Shown one piece after another: positions 58,001-64,000 of a stretch of 64,000 bases of DNA. Position numbers and translations under genes: made by a program. The stretch is taken from assembly GCF_008831285.2 (NCBI RefSeq), contig NC_045138.2, positions 16,029,934-16,093,933 on the forward strand, read 5' to 3'. The notes beneath the pieces were generated by a model. It ran no database searches, had not been told where the DNA came from, and worked only from the letters and a program-made list of their open reading frames with translations. This DNA is from Nymphaea colorata (taxonomy: Eukaryota > Streptophyta > Magnoliopsida > Nymphaeales > Nymphaeaceae). Every line of letters starts with the position of its first letter. Within the stretch, counting starts at the first letter, position 1.

Positions 58001-59240
58001 AACCTGTCTTTCTTTTTTCTTTTTCTTTTTTTTTTTTGGTTCGTTTTGGTTCTCCACTGTCGCACATAGATTCTCGTTAGGGTTCCCGTATAGAACAAGG
58101 TTGGTGTATTTGAGCGTTGCCTATATTTCTGGTACATTAATTTGAAAGTGTACTGCTATACGTTAAGTTGCTGTTAGTGCGTGCCTGAGCTAATATCCAC
58201 TTGCAACACATGACTGCCTACACTTATGGTTGCAGGCAAACGCGTATTCAACTACCGATTATGAGCTAAAGATTGTTCAACTATTCGAGGTCGAGTTCTT
58301 TTCTTTTAACTTTTTTCCTCCTTGTGTGCACAGTTGCTTATTACATCAAGTGAACCCCTTTAGGTGCCTTAACCGTGCAGATATACGCAATTGTACAAGA
58401 GCTAGAAAAACTTGCAACGACTGAAAATATCCCAAGTCTGCTTTGTGGAGGTTTCAACTTCATTCCTCGAAGGTACTTCACTTGCTTAGAGATCAATTTT
58501 GCTGCTTTTTTTTTTTTTTAGTACTTCACATTCATCTATTCTAAAGTCAGCACCATATGTTTCTTTCCTTTCTGGGGCAAATTTAACAGTGCCCCACATG
58601 AATATTTAGTGACGCGGAACATTGATCCGGTGCGTCGACAGTTCTCTGAGGACCCTTTTATACGACCTCATATTGCAAAACGTGGTCTAACTCATCAGCT
58701 TCCACTGGTAATTGATCTTTCTTAAGCACTACATCTTCAAACACAAATCACATTCCTATTGTGAGTGACAACTTGTTGCAGGTCAGTGCATACTCATCAT
58801 TTGCCACAATGGAGGGAGGTGGTCCATATTTTGAGGAACAAAGAAGAAGAATGAACCTACGAAGAAATGAACCGCGATTCACAAATCGCAGAGCAAACTT
58901 CTCTGGCACTCTTGATTATATCTTCTACACAGGTAAGCTCTCAAACTCATGGTCATTATTTTGTGCATGCAGTCCTGCTTTTTGTTAAGTGACTCTGTTT
59001 CCCACCTTCTTTCTTACCTACTCCTTACGAGACTAAGGAACTCTTGGTTTTCTGGTTCGTAAAATGTGATGTCTTGATTTTGTTTTCACTGCAGCGGACT
59101 CAGTGAGAGTAGAGTCGTTATTGGAACTTATAGACGAAAAAGAATTAGAAGGGACCACAGGCTTGCCATCCCTCAGGTTGTCTTCAGATCACATAGCTCT
59201 CTTAGCTGGATTCCAATGTATGTCAAAAGTGCATCATTAA
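55056..59240 (+). CDS. CCR4: CCR4-type deadenylase homologue with a degenerate active site (probable pseudo-enzyme)
   Basis: Ten exons: 55056-55210, 55425-56118, 56769-56960, 57038-57124, 57221-57307, 58236-58289, 58381-58472, 58590-58707, 58782-58932 and 59095-59240. They join in phase to 591 residues (Arabidopsis CCR4a about 602). Intron 3 uses a GC donor (GAG/GCATGT). The N-terminal MYND-like zinc finger is kept (CIEC, CSFHCNNDC, WEFHLSVH, about 75-110). The EEP nuclease domain (about 230-588) keeps Asn238 (SYNILSD), Asn449 and His576 (SSDHIALL). Three catalytic positions are changed: the Mg-binding Glu of LQEVQ is Gln283, the His of ANTH is Tyr409, and the Asp of CGDFN is Gly447. CCR4 normally shortens poly(A) tails within CCR4-NOT. 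This copy probably lacks activity but could still bind partners. Exon borders match those I recall from Arabidopsis CCR4a/b. Confidence 0.87.
57644..57960 (+). pseudogene. AP2/ERF transcription-factor pseudogene inside CCR4 intron 5
   Basis: One frame reads KRKWGRWMSEIRLPNS then IWLGSYDTPEKA, the core of an AP2/ERF DNA-binding domain. The match continues in another frame as YDAAVFCLRGRNAS, so about one base is missing near 57768. A possible ATG at 57644 is in the second frame, and the expected GVRMR before KWG is degraded. The piece is GC-rich, unlike the AT-rich intron around it. Intact relatives are single-exon DREB/ERF proteins of about 200 aa. It is a dead copy of a host gene, moved or duplicated into this intron. 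Confidence 0.82.
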
Positions 59241-60398
59241 GAGAATCTGTCAATTGTCTGGCTCAAGCAATACATTGATCAATCTCATAGTATTCCAATA
59301 TTTTCTCGTTTCATATGCTGGGCAAGAATATGAAGGCAAAAAAAAAAGACAAGAATAACTACAAATTCCTAGTGCGAAATTCTTTACTGAATCAATTTTG
59401 GAGTGTGTATCTGCTGTAAAATTCTATGCAGCGAACACAGAATGACTTTTTTTTCTCTCCTCGTGAGTGATGTATATCACTGTGAATATTGAACTCCATT
59501 CATTTCAAAAGAGGGAGTAAAGGACCTGTTGTAGCAACATTATGTGTTGAACTGAAACTTGGAAGCTGATATACGGGAATGCCATAGAATGTGCTCATTT
59601 GAAGTTTTAATGCTGTGAAATGTGCTGTTATTGTCGTTCATTAATCATTTCCTGGTCTTTTGATGTTTAAATTCATCAAACAACATGATTGACTCTATAA
59701 ACAACTGGATGACCCTGCCTGCAGTGTCTGTAGTCACTGTGTGTTAGATGCCGCCCTACAGTATGTAACATCACTGTGTTAGGAAGTCAAGAATTGGCTC
59801 TCACTGTGTGCAGTGTGCTCATGTTAGATCAAAAGATTGCTATGTGGGAATTAGCGGCTCATGAACAATCGTTATAAACATTTACATGGCCATCGATGCA
59901 AATGTTCTAAAATGATTTTCTTTATCGCTTCTCTCTTTTTTAGAGATTATTACACGTAGTCTTGACTAGTCATTTTCTGCTGGTTTTGGCAGAGATACAC
60001 CACCTATCTTCTTTGCTCTTATTACACAAATATGATTTATTTGAACAATTACAATATTTGCTAAATTGATTATTTTTCTTGTGTACCTGGTTTGCATGAA
60101 GATACTCGCTAACATATATTAAAGAACATATCAAGAGGAGCATGGTCTACTGTTCCCCTACTGCACTTACTGTATCTGGGGGAAAAAGCTCCTCTCATGA
60201 ACAAATATAAGTGTTGCTTTATTTAATTCGATTATTATTTATTTTTAGTTTAAAGATGAAAAATGAAAAATATTGAGGCAGTTCGGAGAGAGTGTCCTGT
60301 ATTTAAGTTATTGGCAGTGTAGGCTTTATTTTTCTTTTCAGACACTGCCAAATTGGAAATGCAACGTCTTTTTAAGATTATCCTAAAAATGTTTATGG

Positions 60399-60690
60399 GG
60401 TGTTTGGATGACAATTTAAAACCAGATTTTGAGACCCAAAACCTGATTTTTCCCTAAAACACCATTTCAAGAGTGTTTGGATCACATTAAAACTGGGTTT
60501 TGCCAAAACCTTCTTCCCCCTAGGTTTTTTAGGTAAAATTAATTTTGCCCACTAAACCAAGTTTTTCACTTGTCATCCAAAGAATCAAACCAAGTTTACA
60601 AAACTGAGTTTTTAATAAGGTTTTCAAAAACTTGGTTTTCACAAAATCAAGTTTTTTAAGGGTGCCATCCAGAAAACTTGGTTTTCACAA
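60399..60690. mobile_element. MITE-like fold-back sequence
   Basis: It begins GGTGTTTGGATGACAA. Inverted partners (TTGTCATCCAAA at about 60574, GCCATCCAGAAAACTTGG near the right end) and repeated AACTTGGTTTT / AAACCAAGTTT words in both orientations make it strongly self-complementary. The exact ends and a target duplication are not clear. Confidence 0.4.
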
Positions 60691-60965
60691 AACTTACTTT
60701 TGAAGAAACAGAAACCTTAAAGAAGAACAAAAAAACAGCAGCACAAACGGGTCGAACACCAAAATATTTGTGAACGGGTTGGAATCGGATCCAATACATC
60801 AAACATAGTCTAAACCCACGTCCAAGAGTCGAGCTCCCCAGATACAAAACTTCTTAAATCGAAAGTAATATGATTATATGAACAAAATTCTCATCTACGC
60901 GCTAGTTTCGTGATTCCAATAAACCTCATAATACATTATATCACAAAATTTATACTTTAACAACG

Positions 60966-61421
60966 GATAGGAAACCATGTTCCCACAGTTTAAATCCGAA
61001 AGATATTTTGTTCATGTATAGCGGCGTTTTTTTTTTAAATCTATATCACTTTTGCCCTTACAAAAGGAGTTTTTCGTTTCAAAAGGGTATTTTAGTCATT
61101 TAATATCAAACTAAAACCGATGGGAAACCATGAACCCACAGTTTAAATCCGAAAGATATTTTGTTCATGTATAGCGGCGCTTTTTTTAAATCTATATCAC
61201 TTTTGCCCTTATAAAAAGGAGTTTTTGGTTTACTCAAAAGAGCATTTTAGTCATTTAATATCTAACTAACAATCGATGGGAAGCCATGTTCCCACAGTTT
61301 AAATCCAAAAGATATTTTGTTCATGTATAGCGGCGCTTTTTTTTAAGTCTATGTCACTTTTGCCCTTATAAAAAGGAGTTTTTGGTTTACTCAAAAGGGT
61401 ATTTTAGTCATTTAATATCTA
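60966..61421. repeat. Three tandem copies of a ~154-bp unit
   Basis: Units start at 60966, 61119 and 61275 (periods 153 and 156). Each contains GGAAACCATG or GGAAGCCATG, CCACAGTTTAAATCC, AGATATTTTGTTCATGTATA, GCGGCG, a T run, TCACTTTTGCCCTTA and TTTTAGTCATTTAATATC. Identity between copies is high by eye, so the array is fairly young. Confidence 0.88.
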
Positions 61422-61869
61422 AGACAGAGTTATCCATAACACATATTAATATGCATGAAAATTAAAAAGAATATTTACAAGGCACCAATTGAACGTGCTT
61501 AAATAGGCGCCAAATTCAAAGGACGACATCTGGAAAAAGTAATATTAATATTATAAAAAAAAGAAGGCGCGAACGTCAAGAACTTTAAGAGGACGGTTAA
61601 TTAGTTAAGCGAAGGGTTGAATTCAAGAAACATGAAGCCAGTTTGATGGCTTATAGGTGAAACGTTGGGGCTGTAAATGAAAGTTTTTCCTAAGCAGAGG
61701 GAGGAAAAATCGAGCGCTCCGTTTTGATTGGCTCTCCCGTGTCCTCCTCCGCTCTTTCTTCTTTTTCTTCTGTTTTCTTTCAGGTATACACAGTATCCCG
61801 CGGGCGCGTCTGGTGTAAATGCTGCTTCCCCACCATTTCGATTGAGGGAGAGAGAGGGCAGAAAGAAAG

Positions 61870-63274
61870 ATGAGCGTTGATCTCGCGTTTTCCGACCCCA
61901 AGGGGAATATCGATTCTCAGATTTCGCAGCTCATGCAGTGCAAGCCTCTCTCCGAGCCAGAGGTTTCGCTTCTTTCTCTCTCTTTTTTCTGGATTTCGTT
62001 ATCCCTCCCTTTCTTCTCTTGCCTTAGATCGTTTTCTTTCTTTTTGACTCTCTCGGAGTGTCCTCTTTTTGTTTCTTGGCAATGCTAATCCGCAAGAAGG
62101 GAAAGAGGGAAACGCCTTGCTTTCTCGTACGCATTTTTCTGCACGACGTTTCGGCGTCTTCAATGGATCCAGGGCGAGGAATCTTGCCTTCGTCTCTGTT
62201 TCCATGCACGACATTTCCCCAATGGACGACATTCCGACCTGTGCTCCCCCTTGACCTGTTGAGGAAATGCTTGATTCTTCTTCACCTTCGGAATTTTCAA
62301 ATCTCTCCCTGCCAAATAATGGGTAGCGCAACTGGTTGAGCCGGGTGGCTTGTAATGGGCACGTTCCCCGTTCGATTCTCAGGGATCCTGCTATCTGATG
62401 ACATTGAGAGATGTTGGCATTGGGTGGATTCCCAGGGATCCTGCTATCTGATGACATTGAGAGATGTTGGCATTGGGTGGATTCCCAGGGGCACTGCTGT
62501 CTGATGGCTTTGAGAGATGTTGGTATTGGGTAGGTTCCCAGGGGCACTGCTATTCGATGGCATTGAGAGATGTTAATATTAGGTCGATTGGCAATAATGT
62601 GGCATACGAGACGGGGTGTGAGCGTCCCTCTTCCTCCTTTTCTTTCCTCTCTCTTTTCTCTTGTACATGCTTTTTTTCTTTTTCGGTAGGCGCAAGATAT
62701 GTACATTCGATGGAAGGCTCGAGTCAGATGCTACACATTATGTCCTAGATTGTCTTTCCATTCTTGTCCTACAACTGTAGTGCCATGTCAAAGCCATTTC
62801 TCTGATATAATTCCGTGCCTTTTTCTCTTTCCTGCCTTTTCTAACAATTTGTTATATTCTCGTTCTAATGGAAAACACGATTTTATAATTTAATTTAGTT
62901 GATGAATCAATAATTGATGATTATTTTCTAAAATGCAGATAAGAACGTTATGTGGAAAAGCTAAGGAGATCTTGATGGAAGAAAACAATGTCCAGGTGTG
63001 GAAGTGCTTACGCTTATTGAAACTATTTCTCTACTTGGATGTATATCTATTTTCGAAAGGTGAATTATTCATTAAGAAAGATAAAAAATCTATCAAATAT
63101 ATCAATGTTGCTCTTGTTTCTTGAGTTATGCCATGCATGCTTTGCAGTAATTCTTTATGTGATTATTTTTCTTTTGTCTGTCCAATACAGCCTGTGAAAA
63201 GCCCTGTGACTATTTGTGGTGATATCCATGGACAGTTTCATGATCTTGTAGAGCTCTTCCGGATCGGAGGAAAG
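61870..63274 (+). CDS. PP2A: Protein phosphatase 2A catalytic subunit (subfamily II), 5' part
   Basis: The first three coding exons are 61870-61962, 62939-62995 and 63191-63274, all in phase 0 with GT-AG borders; the gene runs past base 64000. The 78 residues read include [26 protein letters not shown] and [19 protein letters not shown]. That is nearly identical to plant PP2A-3/PP2A-4. Asp61 and His63 of GDIHG are the first metal ligands of the PPP active site. The enzyme is the catalytic C subunit of the trimeric Ser/Thr phosphatase that acts in brassinosteroid, auxin-transport and stress signalling. Subfamily II is judged from [12 protein letters not shown] and [12 protein letters not shown]. 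The next exon (CPDTNYLF region) is not in the window. Confidence 0.94.
62322..62380 (+). mobile_element. tRNA-derived SINE-like head in PP2A intron 1
   Basis: TAGCGCAACTGG (62324-62335) fits the polymerase III A box TRGYNNANNNGG. GTTCGATTC (62370-62378) fits the B box GWTCRANNC. They are 46 bp apart, start to start, as in tRNA genes and SINEs. The flanks cannot pair as an acceptor stem, so this is not a working tRNA gene. The SINE body and tail are unclear; a minisatellite follows directly. Confidence 0.6.
62376..62590. repeat. 53-bp minisatellite, about four copies
   Basis: The word CAGGGATCCTG or CAGGGGCACTG starts units at 62380, 62433, 62486 and 62539, exactly 53 bp apart. Each unit continues CTGATG and TTGAGAGATGTTGG. 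The first two copies are almost identical; the last ones diverge. Read on the minus strand, the array produces a long but meaningless open frame. Confidence 0.92.
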
Positions 63275-64000
63275 GTACTTCATATCATCTGGCATCTTTA
63301 ATCTTGAATTCTGCGTATGAACTAAAAATCTAAACATAGAGCTAATGCAATATATTCAAGGCAGTTGGTAATATCAGTCTGTAATTGATGAATTTGTTGA
63401 ATCCCATGCCATGATATTGAGCAGTGTCGTACATAATGGTGCATGTTATGAATTGATGTTTTAAAACTTTCAGTTCAACTGATGTATCGTGGCTGCAAAA
63501 TTGATGATTTTAGTTTGTCATGTTATGAATGACACATTTTTTTTTCTTAATCATTTTCCATTTCCAGATTTTGTGTTTTTTTAATTAAAAATTCTATATT
63601 CTTTTAATATTACTTTACGTATCTAATATTGGCACGGCTGATGCATGTCAGTTTATGCTGTTGATAACATTTATCTTGTTTGCTGAAAGATCATAATCGT
63701 TGTTCTCCTGAAATTTTCTTGTTGGAGGGGGGAAAAAAAAAGAAGCCCTAAAATGTCTTCTGACTTCATAGGTCTTTCCTCTGATATAACTGTCCATATG
63801 TCACTGTGAGCTTCACATAGAGATAAGGAACCATTACGTTCTCCGACTTAACATGTCCTTTTTCTTATATATGTGGCATTCAACATTTGTTTGTATTACT
63901 TCTCCTTCCTCATGAGATGTTTTTTTTTCCCTTCATTGCCTTGAGCAATAGTGCAATAAAATTTATCTACATCTACAAGAGCAACAACATCTAGAATTTA
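63275..64000 (+). other. PP2A intron 3, incomplete
   Basis: The donor AAAG/GTACTT at 63274/63275 opens an intron that does not close before the end of the window. The 726 bp are AT-rich. I see no PP2A exon or repeat of note in it. Confidence 0.75.

Larger units (their letters stand above)
59241..61869. other. Spacer between the CCR4-like and PP2A genes
   Basis: No coding exon is recognisable in this 2.6 kb. It holds a fold-back, GTTTGGATG-rich stretch (60399-60690) and a 154-bp tandem triplication (60966-61421), both listed. Bases 61720-61869 are C/T-rich, then GA-rich, and are probably the PP2A core promoter and leader. Confidence 0.6.

Noticed and set aside
62317-62390. A tRNA gene
   Set aside because: A and B boxes are present, but the flanks do not pair as an acceptor stem and no clear anticodon arm forms. 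A SINE-like head is the better reading.
61999-62706. 235-aa open frame on the minus strand with a repeating SQCHQIA pattern
   Set aside because: It is the 53-bp minisatellite and simple sequence read across PP2A intron 1; the apparent protein repeat only mirrors the DNA repeat.

Overview
This window is nuclear DNA from a flowering plant. It holds intron-rich genes with GT-AG splice sites, chloroplast-targeted proteins (an HCF145-like RNA-stability factor and a plastid GrpE), a P-class PPR protein, a plant-type LACS8/9 acyl-CoA synthetase and a subfamily-II PP2A catalytic subunit. Introns and spacers are AT-rich and carry non-autonomous DNA transposons and microsatellites. The sequence does not allow a finer placement.

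Layout, left to right: the 3' end of a PPR gene (1-1059, +); 60S acidic ribosomal protein P2 (4195-8555, -), with a 3.9 kb first intron that holds a 1.1 kb hAT-type element; a gene-poor stretch with one orphan open frame (about 12718-13014, -); a single-exon glyoxal oxidase-like gene (13965-15683, -); an HCF145-like gene (18719-25286, +, 10 exons), convergent with a small coiled-coil gene resembling meiotic axis proteins ASY4/SYCP3 (25414-28947, -, 8 exons); a LACS9-like long-chain acyl-CoA synthetase (31945-41276, +, 12 coding exons); an FBP7-like F-box gene (41919-48027, -, 10 coding exons); a chloroplast GrpE (50811-53850, -, 3 exons); a CCR4-like gene (55056-59240, +, 10 exons); and the first three exons of a PP2A catalytic subunit (61870 to beyond the end, +).

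I assembled the exons by hand from splice signals, reading-phase continuity and remembered family sequences. Every complete multi-exon model sums to a multiple of three. The genes are ordinary unlinked plant housekeeping and regulatory genes, not an operon-like system.

The most unusual gene is the CCR4 homologue. Its 591-codon frame is fully open with normal splice sites, but three residues of the deadenylase active site are replaced (Glu to Gln, His to Tyr, Asp to Gly). That suggests an intact pseudo-enzyme. One of its introns also carries a frameshifted AP2/ERF gene copy. Other points of interest are the ASY4/SYCP3-like gene, whose stop codon lies only 127 bp from that of its convergent neighbour, two transposons with perfect 8-bp target duplications, a SINE-like head joined to a 53-bp minisatellite in the PP2A intron, and a 154-bp tandem triplication upstream of PP2A.
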